DNA from: Bolinopsis microptera
Lineage: Eukaryota > Ctenophora > Tentaculata > Lobata > Bolinopsidae
DNA: 64,000 nucleotides
NCBI RefSeq assembly: GCF_026151205.1
Contig: NC_087078.1
Location: 11,825,118-11,889,117 of the forward strand
Direction of reading: 5' to 3'
Positions within the stretch are counted from its first letter, which is position 1, and each line of letters starts with the position of its first letter. Positions 46,801-60,645 of the stretch are shown piece by piece. The notes beneath the pieces were generated by a model that saw nothing but the letters and a program-made list of their open reading frames with translations, was not told the DNA's origin and searched no databases. A program made the translations under genes and the position numbers.

Positions 46801-49800
46801 TGCAAATATGAAAACTCACGTCCAATCTCTCATGTCTCCATGATCTATATCTTTTCTACTTGTGTAGAATTGAATTCTTGTGGTATTCTGAGTGAGTGTA
46901 ACCACTTCTTCTAACCTTGATAGCTTGATATCTGGGGAAGAGTGACATAATTAGCCTGATTAATTACCATATCGTGAGAGGGAAAATTTACATATTATTA
47001 GATTAGAATTTGCATATAATCAGATTAAAATTTCGAGGAATGATTACCGTAACGGGGAACGAAGAGAGTAATTTAAATTAAATTTGGATCGAATTAAAGC
47101 TATTTTTTATACTCTACCTGGTACAAATTTGAGGTTGTTGACAGCGATAGCCAAGAACTTTGAAATGTTCACATGAACAGAAAAACAGTTTGTAGAAAGC
47201 TCTTCACCAGCTTCTATATTAGTGCAGTCCATCGGCCGGATGTCGACAGCCGTACTGCCCAATTCTTCGCTCGAACTGGAGTGAGAGATTTGTTTAGTTC
47301 TGTCATCAATAAAATGCCGGAAGCTTAAAAAAAGAGAAAATATCTACTTCAACTCTGATATAGAGTGTGATTTGATGTAATTAAATATATAAAATTATCT
47401 TAAAATCCCTGTGATAAATCAATCCCAGCATAAACATTAACATTTCATGATTGTACCTATTTTTGAGACATTCGAACATGCAAATTCCAAATTCATTCGT
47501 GCCATAGGAACCATCGACATCATCCCCTGGGTATTATTACCATATAAGGGCACCGTGTAGGTATTTACACTGGGTATTTACATTTTACACTCGGGAATGT
47601 TGGGTATTTACACTCGGGAATGTTGGGTATTTACATTTTACACTCGGGAATGTTGGGTATTTACACTCGGGAATGTTGGGTATTTACACTCGGGAATGTT
47701 GGGTATTTACACTCGGGAATGTTGGGTATTTACACTCGGGAATGTTGGGTATTTACACTCGGGAATGTTGGGTATTAACACTCGGGAATGTTGGGTATTT
47801 ACACTCGGGAATGTTGGGTATTAACACTCGGGAATGTTGGGTATTAACACTCGGGAATGTTGGGTATTAACACTCGGGAATGTTAGGTATTTACACTCGG
47901 GAATGTTGGGTATTAACACTCGGGAATGTTGGGTATTTACACTCGGGAATGTTGGGTATTTACACTCGGGAATGTTGGGTATTTACACTCGGGAATGTTG
48001 GGTATTTACACTCGGGAATGTTGGGTATTTACACTCGGGAATGTTGGGTATTTACACTCGGGAATGTTGGGTATTAACACTCGGGAATGTTGGGTATTTA
48101 CACTCGGGAATGTTGGGTATTAACACTCGGGAATGTTGGGTATTAACACTCGGGAATGTTAGGTATTTACACTCGGGAATGTTGGGTATTAACACTCGGG
48201 AATGTTGGGTATTTACACTCGGGAATGTCAATCGCAACATAAACAGATAAAACTGTTTTATCTTGGTAGAACGTGTTAGACCTCTATTTTATCATCTCTG
48301 CAACGTTGTAAGGGTAAACGGGGACCTCTATTCTACGCGACCTTTTATTTCACATAAAATATAATTCTTAAGTTTGGAGAAAAGCACCAAATCACATTAA
48401 ATTTTCAAATGACAATTAAATTTCGGCCGAAATTTGGTTCGCTTAACTATAACATTAACCGCGTAAAATAGAGGTCTAACTTTATTTTTAGCAAATAAAA
48501 GAGATAACAATTAATTTTAATTTGACGAACAGCTGCATTCGCTTAATATAATTTCTTATTATGTATATCCCCTGATAAGGAGAACTCCAAAAAGTCACAA
48601 AGAGGCAAGAACTATACCATCACGGTGTATCATGCATGATATTTGGGTAAGACCGAACAATTGCTGTCCGACCTCGTAACCTAACGACAATTGACTGAGT
48701 TAGAAGACAAGGGCCTTTCTAGGTTTTACATTGTTTCAATGTTCTACCAAAAAATTGGAATTGTCCCATGGAACAATCGACAGTAAATTGTTCGATCTTG
48801 CTGGAATCTCTAAAAAGCAAAACCCGGGGGAACCTACTGTTTATACTGGAGAAGTTAGCATCACCAATAAACACAGCATCAATATTACCACCAAACTGTC
48901 TCTTGGAGAACTGCCTCAAATAGAGACACTGTGTCTCGTTGTCACCCATCAGACAGCTGTACCAATGAGTAATATACTCTGTGTAAGGATCCAGCTTGTT
49001 GTTCAAGTTGAAGGCTTTGTTAGGGTGAACACTGTCCAGAGACACGGTTATGGTGATGGGATCACCTGTGGTGTTCTGACCGGTGAGACAAGTGTCCTGG
49101 GTCGGACACCGAGACCCACACTCATTCCACCCCACACACCTGCCGGGAGTTAGAGTTATCGGGTGGAATGTGGAGCTATATTGATGCGAGGAATTTATTA
49201 GGATACTTCGCGGATGGAATAATCATATCAACATTCAACATTGCAAATAACGCATATTTTGTTCACTTATTCCTGTAAAAGTAGGTAAATTACAACTGAC
49301 TCAATCTCCTAGGATAGCGTACACTGTACGCCATACTGTCCACTTATGAAAGTTCTTAAAGGTACAGAGGCAACATCTGCATACTTTTATAGTTATACGT
49401 AGCAACTTAATCATCTTGATCTCATTTAGTCATTACGTCCTGCCCCGTAGGGGACAGTTTACCCGCTCAAAAACGGTGGTTAATAAGGCTAACACAGCAC
49501 ATATCATGTGGCCATATAGCACATATGTGCTAACACAACACATGTGTGCTAATATAAATACACCGCCAGGTTTTGGCAATATTGACGGAAAATTGCCAAT
49601 GTCTACTGATGTGTGAGACTTGAAAAAGAGTGGCGCGGCCGGATATTGCAATATTAACAAGGTCTGAGGTCCTTGGAAACTTTCGAATGTTCTACCTTCA
49701 AAAATGCAGGTATCAAACTGGAAAGATCGGTGAAAAAATAGCCGGTAAAACATTTGCTTCGTACCTGTAAGTTCCAGAATCAGTTTCTGCAATATTCTTT

Positions 49801-50803
49801 ATAATAAGATGATTGTTGGGTGACATAAAGTATCGTCCATCTAAAGTTAAATTGGAGAACAGCCCATCCACCAGGACCTGCCACCATATCGTAGGTTTAG
49901 GTTGTCCTGTAGTGAGTAAATTTAGGAACATCAAATTAAAAGTCCAAATTCTAAAATTGCCAATATTGTTGATGCCACTTTAAAAGTAAATGATTTGTAC
50001 TATGTCAAATTGTGGTACGACTTTATACATAATATATTTTGTTAAATTGTGGTGACAACTTTTCAAATTTTCATGCAATCAAAATAACGGGCATTACGGA
50101 TATACTGCTCGTCACCTTTAAGTCACCTTTAAGGGCAGGTTACTGGACACACACACATTTCTCACTTACATATCCTAATTTACTTATAAATCACAGGACA
50201 AGCTGCTAACTCAATAAATTAATTACCTACGACCGCACACGGAACTACCGCTGTACTGCCGGGACGAAACAGGGTGGGTGGGACATCCCGCAGTACATCC
50301 GTCAAGTTGTAACTACAGAGACTAGCAGAGCTGAACCACTGGGTCTGCTCGGAGAGGATGTGGGAGTGGGTGGAATTTCCTACTATCGGACTGTAGATAC
50401 CCTCGTCAGATGAACCTGGGGATATTGGTGTGTGAGAAACTTTAATGTTAGTGTCAGAGAAACATGCACGTGGAATTTAAAGCGTAAATTGGGTAAAATT
50501 GGTAAAATGATACATTTAAAGTAGCTGAGACAATATGACGTCACAGAACATCCAGTCTCCGCTTAGTACGTTGTTGTATAAATCAGAGTGTCCTGCACCC
50601 AATTACCACTTACTTGTGAGAGTCAGGGTGTGATTCACAGTGTTGATCACTGTTGTAAAGTCTTTGAGATACGCCTGTGATGTGCCCGCGTATAGGACTG
50701 TTCTGTGGCCGGGAAGGAAGTAGGTCAGATCCGCCAGGATTGGGCCGCCCAGCAAGAGCAAGCTGATAAGACTGTGTACCGATGTACTGACATAGTTTAT
50801 CAT
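37884..50803 (-). CDS. Type I receptor with Ig and fibronectin III domains, about 15 exons
   Basis: Cell-surface adhesion or cytokine-receptor-like protein. Exons (minus): 50614-50803, 50227-50415, 49765-49906, 48748?-49139, 47118-47323, 46820-46931, 46145-46238, 45732-45875, 45134-45279, 44067-44161, 43530-43779, 40246-40310, 39976-40040, 39167-39358, 37884-38086. The signal peptide is MINYVSTSVHSLISLLLLGG. Ig features include PCAVVGQPKPTIWWQ...DSGTYRC across exons 2-4 and DIGDYYC in exon 7. FN3 features include LTPGCCYSITV and LKEGKRYNLKIWGINS. The transmembrane helix EITIVTILAFILVVIGVMV is split across the last two exons and followed by VERRRKDAMY. The cytoplasmic tail is about 65 residues with no kinase. 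Phases agree everywhere except exon 4 to 5 and exon 6 to 7, where an exon may be missing or the frame may be damaged. Confidence 0.8.
39823..39900 (-). pseudogene. Decayed duplicate of receptor exon 13
   Basis: On the minus strand it aligns by eye with exon 13 (39976-40040): ctcaagtacactgaagacaa against ttgaagtatattagattgat, then caacactacat.gccagaagtt and a following GTAAGTTTTT. In-frame stops and changes leave it noncoding. It is bounded by direct repeats of aagtggaggtacta. Confidence 0.6.
40745..40835 (-). pseudogene. Second decayed duplicate of receptor exon 13
   Basis: Minus-strand reading RVTILENTEDNT...GN parallels the exon 13 peptide YGVLKYTEDNT...GN, including the shared TEDNT. The splice donor is lost. 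Together with 39823-39900 it shows that this FN3 exon was duplicated locally and that the extra copies decayed. Confidence 0.55.
40877..41747. mobile_element. G-run-terminated element with GTCAATTAAT arrays
   Basis: Begins GGGGGGGATGCAACGTCAAT and ends in the inverse. The flanks gtttttta at 40869-40876 and 41748-41755 are an exact 8-base duplication. The left end runs into about ten tandem GTCAATTAAT units (40892-40994); a second array of the same orientation (41588-41695) lies near the right end. Each array is followed by a tcagttt...ggaatactgaca segment. The interior has no gene. It lies in an intron of the receptor gene. Confidence 0.85.
42126..42790 (-). pseudogene. ORF1 relic of a CR1/L2-like retrotransposon
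   Basis: RNA-binding ORF1 protein fragment, read in three frames: SRNFVVFGLSEGSDSELVD, then VEACRIGRKSKDN...ARPVKVKV and TVFVCPDRSPKTRQITRDL, then a C-terminal VKEMKDRAAEEKDKVFFIKAG ending near 42126. The order matches the RRM-plus-C-terminal-domain layout of CR1/L2/jockey ORF1 proteins. Frameshifts lie near 42480 and 42275. There is no reverse transcriptase next to it, so it is a fragment in the receptor intron. Confidence 0.72.
42970..43115. repeat. Tandem gctgaaatctt repeat and ggatacgttataacgtatcc palindrome
   Basis: Units of ctgaaatctttg repeat between 42975 and 43060, followed by a perfect 20-base palindrome near 43090. Intronic. Confidence 0.6.
45285..45385. repeat. Tandem repeat of about 28 bases in a receptor intron
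   Basis: Three to four diverged units of the type gttctgggtgtcacttgttg, immediately upstream (on the minus strand) of the exon whose acceptor is near 45281. Confidence 0.55.
47595..48226. repeat. 23-base minisatellite, about 27 copies
   Basis: Unit tgggtatttacactcggga plus atgt, nearly identical throughout, with two main variants (ttTaca and ttAaca). It lies in a receptor intron. A rarer tgttaggt variant occurs at 47885 and 48161, exactly 276 bases or 12 units apart. Confidence 0.95.
48275..48480. mobile_element. Short MITE with GTTAGACCTCTATTTTA ends
   Basis: 206 bases with 17-base perfect terminal inverted repeats. No clear target duplication. Adjacent to the 23-base minisatellite. Confidence 0.65.
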
Positions 50804-51090
50804 GGTTTGTACCTACCTGGAGAGTGGCGTGCTCTGTTAATTATTATAGTACTTTTGACTATCGTGATACTATTAAAACTAAAAGTGATATGATATGTGC
50901 AACGTTAATTTCTAAAAACTCTTATTTTGAATAATTCAAATTTTTGTAACCCACGCAGGTTGTGAATATAAAAATACGAAAGAGCAGGCAGCAGTCATAC
51001 TTTGTAAGCTGTTGAACGACTAAAAACAATTTTAAAAACGAAATTGTTTTGATCAGAAAGTAAACAAAATCGCTGTGAAACCAACAATGT

Positions 51091-51091
<1 letters not shown>

Positions 51092-51122
<31 letters not shown>
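51092..51122 (+). repeat. C31 homopolymer between aatgtt direct repeats
   Basis: An uninterrupted run of 31 C, with aatgtt on each side. Assembly length may be unreliable. Confidence 0.9.
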
Positions 51123-51126
<4 letters not shown>

Positions 51127-54100
51127 TTATAATTTCGGGGCCGTACATCATCCAAATTAGCAAATCAGAAAGTGTCTGTAAGTAGAAATTGGCCGCGATG
51201 CAGACGAGAAATATGTGAGCTGTATAACATGAAGCATGTGCAGAATACATCACAGGATTAATTTAGGACCATTTATGGTAAACTAATTGTAATCGATCCC
51301 GAATCAAGTGCTCCGAGCCACTGCGTTAACATTCACGACTCACGACAGTAATAAAGCTGATAAAACGATAAAGACTTAAGCTCAAAAATAACCCGACTTA
51401 CCATAACTACCCCGGCTATTATAATGAACCATACACCGTTACAAAATACTGACGGTCGGCCGTAAGAGTCCGTTAAGTTGCAGTCCGGTCACCGAATTAC
51501 AGGAGCGGCAACCCCTGGGGTCGTCGGAATGAACCCCGAAAATTGCGACAATCGCTACAGAACACACGCCAAGTTATTGGTAAAGCATCCAGCTACATAT
51601 TTTAGGAGAATTCAGGGAGCGTTCAGTGGCGCGTGCAGCTACCAGCTTCACCGATCCAATCTCTTTACTACCACGACCGTACGGTAGCTATACTGGAGCT
51701 AACCATTCAAAACAAACGAGCAGCAGATAAACAGTTAGTAAACTGCGGGGTAATTCCTATTCCCCATGTAATAGTGAGGTAGCTGAGTGTAGAGAAGGGG
51801 GGCCGGTAGGTCAGTGCGTGTGCTATTCCCGGATAATCAAATTTTTTTCCATTTTGTATGGCACCGGTCGGAGTACCTCATATTCCACAACAACTCGTAA
51901 TGTTGTTATGTGATTATCAGGCATGTAAGGGAGGGGGGGGGCACTGGGGTCATGGCTCTGGTGTCTTTCAAGGTGGGGGGGGAGGGCAAAGTATAGTTTG
52001 GCCCCCTGTGTTTAAGGTCCAAACATTTTTGACCCAACCAATGTTACTAATGACCAGGAATTAGCTTTCAGTGCTCTGGAAAGGGTAAAGACATATAACT
52101 TCGAAATCTTTTGATGCAAGAACTTCTCAATTATTGTTTGATTCTTCAATCATATTACATATTTCCGGACGATATCGATCTGGAGACTGTTATAAACAAA
52201 GAAGAATGCGATATTTTTGGAAATAAGTAAGATGGAAGTAAGATGTTTATGATTGTCAAAGATCCATAGCTGTTGCTAACTTGCCAAGTGTTAATTATAC
52301 GGTGTCTGGCATAAACTTGCAGAAACTTTTTGGGTACCAATAAACTGTCTGTGTTTGTAGTCAATAAAGATACCGCGGTTAATGTAATTCAAATGAAGTC
52401 TCTAAATTGTAGAACTAGACGGTCGATGGGGATTGGAAAAATGGGAACCATTCATATCACAGAACACAAATAAAATTAGTTGTTGTATTAGAAGTGTTGA
52501 AAGTATTAAAACCATGTGACCAAAATTATTGAAAGCTTCTGCAAAATTATATTACGAGTAAAATATTCGAAATGAAGAAGTTTAGCGTGAAGAAGATAGC
52601 GTAAGGCTCGGGATTTGAAAGATGGTGAACTAGAATTGGCCCCCCTGTTTTAAATGACGTTTTATTATGAATTATCATATTATGATTGGTCTAAAAATGA
52701 AAGGAATGTGAAATGCGTTAGATCATTGCTATCCCGGGTAATTACACGTCACCCTAATTTCATGGTATCTTGTAGCAATCCTGCACATATTAGACAAGCC
52801 ACATCGCGTACACTGAACACTCCAATGATTATAGGATACAGGGAGGGTGGCTAAATATACTGATAAAGTATAAACTGATAAACCGTATTGGGAAAGAGTG
52901 AGTACTAACTAGTGAGGTAGTTACTAACAAAACAGGTAGTTACTAACAAAACAGGTAGTTACTAACAAAACAGGTAGTTACTAACAAAACAGGTAGTTAC
53001 TAACAAAACAGGTAGTTACTAACAAAACAGGTAGTTACTAACAAAACAGTGAGGTAGTTATTAACAAAACACTCTTTCAGGAAGTGGGCAAGGTTCTTTC
53101 CTCAGAAATTAAAACAGATGAACACCTTAATTTTGGCAATTAGACAATTAATTTTGGCAACTAGCCAAATTGGTGCTCTGCCTCCGGGAGCCATATAGAT
53201 CGTATTTGTTGCATGATGTCACATCTTTGGAAACCACTGTCCAAAATCGAACGTAATATTACTTTTATTTTAGCTCTCTTATCCTTTTCTCTAGTTTAAC
53301 ACATACTGCATTAATCTCATTTTCTCGGGCTCAGAAACCCTAATTTATTTTCACTTCTTACCACCAGGCACCAATTGAAATAAAAAATGCGATTGTAATT
53401 GGTATGTGCATTGTGTGCAGAAAAGAACGTTTGGGGCTGAGTATGTGATTTTCTAAGTAAAATAAAAACATTTATTAAAGCAAGTTTCTGGTTTCGGGAT
53501 AGCCTGTAGCAGGCAACGCCCGATACTAATGCTTCTACAGACCTACACAAGTGCAAGTAAGTAGGTAAATATTCATGCTAGGCATGTGGCACCCATTACG
53601 GTGACCATCCATTGAAGTTAAACTTAAAATAAAAACATGGTATTTGCAAATTCAAGCCGGAAACAATCCTCAGATCATTTCTTGAAAGTTAAAGGCCTCT
53701 TTCCCATCAGGTATCCAGGCGTTGTTAACTTTGTAGAAGATCACCAGTAACTTTGTAGGAGATGACCAGTGGTACATATTTGATATTCCAGCGGTAGCTT
53801 ATGGATATCTTTCTATACTGATATACTGCGATAATGGAATGTTATATAAACACCGTACTAATTTAACCTGGTACTGAATACTATAATAATAATACTGAAT
53901 ACTATTAATAAGTATCAATGATCTGTAGAGCATGGTACTGTAGAGACGTATTCTAGACAATTTACTGAGATCTCAACTTACTAAGGGCTCTGTTTACTAG
54001 TAACGTATCTGTTTACTAAGGCCTCTGTTTACTAGTATCTGTTTACTAGTAACGTATCTGTTTACTAAGGACTCCAATATCATCGGCTTTGATGTTTACT

Positions 54101-55077
54101 GTTAAAATGCTGCACTTATCTTGTTTGTACGATGGGATCGAAATTTATTATGGCTTTGATCTCAACAAGTCAATATAATGGCGTACACCGCCCTGGTAAA
54201 CACACTAAACACTTCCTCAAAATGACGAGGCGATGATCTCGGGGGAGTAAATCACCAGGGACAAATTAAAATAAGATAATATTCACTCCATATAATCAAT
54301 ATCGACTATTAAACATCGTGTACGCTGCACTGTATATGATAAGGTTACTTCCACAAATCAAATATAAAATCAGATGTCGCAGACTTACACCTCGATTTAT
54401 ATAGTGAACCGAATATGTGTTAACTGCAAGATACATCTTCGATTATCAATGAACTTTGTTGATGAGCCATTTCAAGCAATTTTGTTGGAATTTTTATTAA
54501 TTACATGCGGTCGTAGATGCTTTGTCTCTGCACCCGATATAAACTTCAAGTTTAATATTATGTGCATCTTTGTCTAAGTTATAATTGCATATATTAAACG
54601 CTGCAACTATTTATAATTAATCTACGAATACAACCCTAATGCTCGTGGAGATATCCCTGGGATGAATAGATCATTTTATTTTATATGTATAGCAAACTTA
54701 TCTTAAAATATACCGGAAACCGGATAAAATCTGGCAATAATTGTAAACCAAGAATAATCTAACAGTGTTGAAATCTTGTGACAAAATTTGAGCCCCATTT
54801 ATGTTTAACGTTACGTCATCCTTATCCACGGATAAATTTGATAAATATGTTATCCAAGGTAACATATTTAACATAATAATACGGCAGTGTGCACGTGTCC
54901 TTTACGAGTGCGCTAGCTGTGAACTGTGCTACTACTGCTGTCAAATATCAACTAAATCCACCGGCACTACTTGAAACCTGTAAAGGGTCTAATGTGGCAC
55001 TGTGGCAGGATGACTCCTTAGACCAGTATTTAAAATAAAGAGCACTTTCGAAATACAAGGTGGCCTGATCAGTAGTA
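51123..55077. other. Gene-poor upstream flank of the receptor gene
   Basis: I see no supportable gene. The stretch 51470-51690 is comparatively GC-rich and contains several CG dinucleotides and an open frame on the plus strand; it could be a promoter-proximal CpG-rich region or old element sequence. The stretch 53985-54075 repeats ctgtttactagtaacgtat several times. Confidence 0.4.
52913..53055 (+). repeat. 19-base tandem array
   Basis: About seven units of aggtagttactaacaaaac, nearly identical. Confidence 0.9.
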
Positions 55078-55259
55078 CAGTCAAATCCGTCCTAATTTAA
55101 GCCTTTGTCGGACAAAATTCGCAACAAAGCGATTTTAACGGGATATGGTCGGGACAGGTCCCAGGAATCATTCCAGAGAGTTCCCAAAATCCTCGACTTC
55201 AGGAAAATCCACAATTACCTTTTGGTCACTTTGGTCCGACAAAAAGACGGATTTGACTG
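55078..55259. mobile_element. mariner-like MITE
   Basis: Ends CAGTCAAATCCGTC and its inverse, with TA on each side (55076-55077, 55260-55261), the Tc1/mariner signature. A second internal inverted pair (tttgtcggacaa and ttggtccgacaaa) supports a foldback. 182 bases; the open frame across it is a by-product. Confidence 0.85.
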
Positions 55260-55714
55260 TACTACAGACAAACTAGCGAATAATGTGTTCGATACACAGT
55301 AACATACACTCACGTACACGATTCGTGGAATAAAAAATGGTTTGGTCAACCTTAAGTGATGCGGAGGCAAATTGAGCCATTGGGCTCGAACAATGAGATA
55401 ATATCCGGAGTCATAAACCTGGGTAATCTAATGCAGGGATTAGCTCATTATGCCCTAATATAACCGAGCTTGTCTACGGCTATTCACAAATAATAGTTAC
55501 ATTAAATGCGTCACTTTTCGTGAAGATGACTCACCCACTGCGGCTGATGGTAACAAACAACGTACAAAATGAGCATGCGAGTTGCGACTTAAAGGCATGC
55601 CAACGGATAGTGTCACGGTTTACACCAAATGGGTTTTGAATTTCAGGCCCACTGAGAAGCCAATATTGAATGACACCCCTCTTTCGAACCAGATATGTAA
55701 ATGTGCCGGACATC

Positions 55715-56418
55715 CCACTTTAAACTAGATATGGTAATGTGCCGGACACCCCACTTTTAAACTAGATATGGTAATGTGCCAGACATCCCACTTTAAACTA
55801 GATATGTTAATCTGCCGGACACCCCACTTTTAAACTAGATATGGTAATGTGCCGGACATCCCACTTTAAACTAGATATGTTAATCTGCCGGACACCCCAC
55901 TTTTAAACTAGATATGGTAATGTGCCGGACACCCAACTTTTAAACTAGATATGGTAATGTGCCGGACATCCCACTTTAAACTAGATATGTTAATCTGCCG
56001 GACACCCCACTTTTAAACTAGATATGGTAATGTGCCGGACACCCCACTTTAAACTAGATATGGTAATGTGCCGGACACCCCACTTTAAACTAGATATGGT
56101 AATGTGCCGGACACCCCACTTTTAAACTAGATATGGTAATGTGCCGGACAGCCCACTTTTAAACTAGATATGGTAATGTGCCGGACATCCCACTTTAAAC
56201 TGGATATGTTAATCTGCCGGACACCCCACTTTAAACTAGATATGGTAATGTGCCGGACACCCCACTTTTAAACTAGATATGGTAATGTGCCGGACACCCC
56301 ACTTTAAACTAGATATGGTAATGTGCCGGACATCCAACTTTAAACTAGATATGGTAATGTGCCGGACACCCCACTTTTAAACTAGATATGGTAATCTGCC
56401 GGACATCCAACTTTTAAA
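55715..56418. repeat. 36-base minisatellite, about 20 copies
   Basis: Unit of the form aaactagatatggtaatgtg followed by ccggacaccccacttt, with alternating 3-T and 4-T joints and gtgcc/ctgcc, acacc/acatc variants. Confidence 0.93.
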
Positions 56419-56544
56419 CTAAAAACAGAAAATTAAACGTAGTCGGGGAATGAGTTTTCTCAGCCTCCTAGTCATTGGCTAGTAGCCAAGTATATTGTAA
56501 GGTATAATCTAGTCTTGCAGAGCGTACAGTATCGTTAATGGTCA

Positions 56545-56590
56545 TTGGTCACATGATAAGTCACGTGATACTGATGAGTCACGTGCAACT
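56545..56590. promoter_or_regulatory. Cluster of CACGTG E-box sites
   Basis: cacatgataagtcacgtgat and gagtcacgtgcaactg give two CACGTG and one CACATG core in about 45 bases, the type bound by bHLH factors. No gene start is visible nearby, so function is speculative. Confidence 0.25.
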
Positions 56591-56682
56591 GTGACTTCTC
56601 TGTAACTTGAGATGTTGGCAATGTGATGGTAATTGAATACAATCAAGACCTGATAGGACACACAAACGCACTGTTACTGTGC

Positions 56683-57111
56683 TAACACTTTGTGGTAACA
56701 CTTTGTGGTAACACTTTGTGGTGACACTTTGTGGTAACACTTTGTGGTAACACTTTGTGGTAACAATTTCCGGTTACACTTTGTGGTAACACTTTGTGGT
56801 AACACTTTGTGGTAACACTTTGTGGTAACACTTTGTGGTAACACTTTGTGGTAACACTTTGTGATAACACTTTGTGGTAACACTTTGTGGTAACACTTTG
56901 TGGTAACACTTTGTGGTAACACTTTGTGGTAACACTTTGTGGTAACACTTTGTGGTAACACTTTGTGGTAACACTTTGTGGTAACACTTTGTGGTAACAC
57001 TTTGTGGTAACACTTTGTGGTAACACTTTGTGGTAACACTTTGTGGTAACACTTTGTGGTAACACTTTGTGGTAACACTTTGTGGTAACACTTTGTGGTA
57101 ACACTTTGTGC
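56683..57111. repeat. 13-base minisatellite, about 33 copies
   Basis: Unit aacactttgtggt, near perfect with a few variants (gtgacactt, gtgataac, tttccggtt). It ends in a hairpin, tgcaatataac-tttgtg-gttatattgca at 57111-57138, whose loop is part of the repeat unit. Confidence 0.95.
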
Positions 57112-57139
57112 AATATAACTTTGTGGTTATATTGCAGGA

Positions 57140-59621
<2,482 letters not shown>

Positions 59622-59702
59622 ACCTGGTAACCTGGTAACCTGGTAACCTGGTTACCTGGTAACATAGGTAGTAACCTGGTGACCTGGTAACCTGGTAACC
59701 AA
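59622..59702 (+). repeat. 8-base tandem repeat (ggtaacct)n
   Basis: About nine units with variants. The same unit forms a longer, cleaner array at 62916-62999. Confidence 0.85.
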
Positions 59703-59725
59703 TTATACCAATTCTAACTGCATAG

Positions 59726-60224
59726 CAGACGTGGGCGCCGCACCGGTACGCCGCACCGGTACGCCGCCGCCGCCGATAAATTCGACACGCCGCCGCCGCC
59801 GATAAATTTCGATCGGCGCGCCGAATGTCAAATTTTTGCCTAAACAGTTTTTAAAAAATGAATGACACGCGACGCGCTTTAAAATTAATCAAAATTTAAT
59901 TTGGCCAGCCTCCAAGTCTTGACATTCGGGTGTTACAAAAGAATTTGAAACTACATTTCGTAACATCAGTTGTGCCGTTATCGTAGCCAAATATCTGCTT
60001 GTTGCTGAACAGAGTATAAATAGTTGCTCTTTCAAATCGTCATTCAATTTTGAAATGAACCTTAGCATACAAAGTGTACATTAGCTTATAAGATGTCAGT
60101 CAGTGGTACAATGAGTATGACTATGTTGCCAAAAAATTGGTTCCAGCCGCCGATACGCCGCCGCCGCCGAGTGAAATACGGCCTCACGCCGCCGCTGCAG
60201 CATTTTCGGCGGCGCCCACGTCTG
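59726..60224. mobile_element. hAT-like element with CGCCG-rich ends
   Basis: Begins CAGACGTGGGCGCCGC and ends in the inverse; an exact 8-base duplication ctgcatag lies at 59718-59725 and 60225-60232. Subterminal regions on both sides are arrays of CGCCGCCG with cgccgataaatt, unlike the AT-rich interior and flanks. 499 bases, no transposase. Confidence 0.88.
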
Positions 60225-60531
60225 CTGCATAGCCATATCCGAATTTTCAGTGAACAAACTGATATGAATCTTATCAGCACAAAATTGTATGTTGTCTGCA
60301 CACTAATATATTCTCAAGGCATGCATTTCGGTGTCTCCATTATATAGGACCCACAAATTTGTACGAAAGGTTCATAAATCAAAAGACAATAAAAATGGAC
60401 TGAACATTGAAAGCCTAACTTTTGAAATATGTACTGAGATTTTTATAATTATTTGGCATCAAATATCCAATATTCGCCGATAGCGGAGTTTTGATGTTGG
60501 TGGCAAATAATTGAATAAAAAAAAAGAAAAT

Positions 60532-60645
60532 ATGTTTAACATTGTTTAACAATGTTTAACAATGTTTAACAATGTTTAACAATGTTTAACAATGTTTAAC
60601 AATGTTTAACAATGTTTAACAATGTTTAACAATGTTTTAACAATA
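60532..60645 (+). repeat. 10-base tandem array (tgtttaacaa)n
   Basis: About eleven units. Just downstream, 60652-60680 and 60712-60740 are a direct duplication of tcgaactccaa.cagtctcaaataaat. Confidence 0.9.

Noticed and set aside
47597-48250. Repeat protein frames across the 23-base array
   Set aside because: Open in several frames on both strands because the unit lacks stops; it lies in a receptor intron.
51478-51687. Coding exon in the GC-rich stretch
   Set aside because: Open frame without splice partners, family resemblance or a good start; kept only as a composition note.
55690-56418. Possible CRISPR-like array
   Set aside because: Repeats are contiguous with no unique spacers; it is a minisatellite in a eukaryotic genome.
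56674-57113. Three overlapping frames of a His/Lys/Val repeat protein
   Set aside because: Artefact of the 13-base tandem array, which has no stop in these frames; no start context or flanking coding signal.
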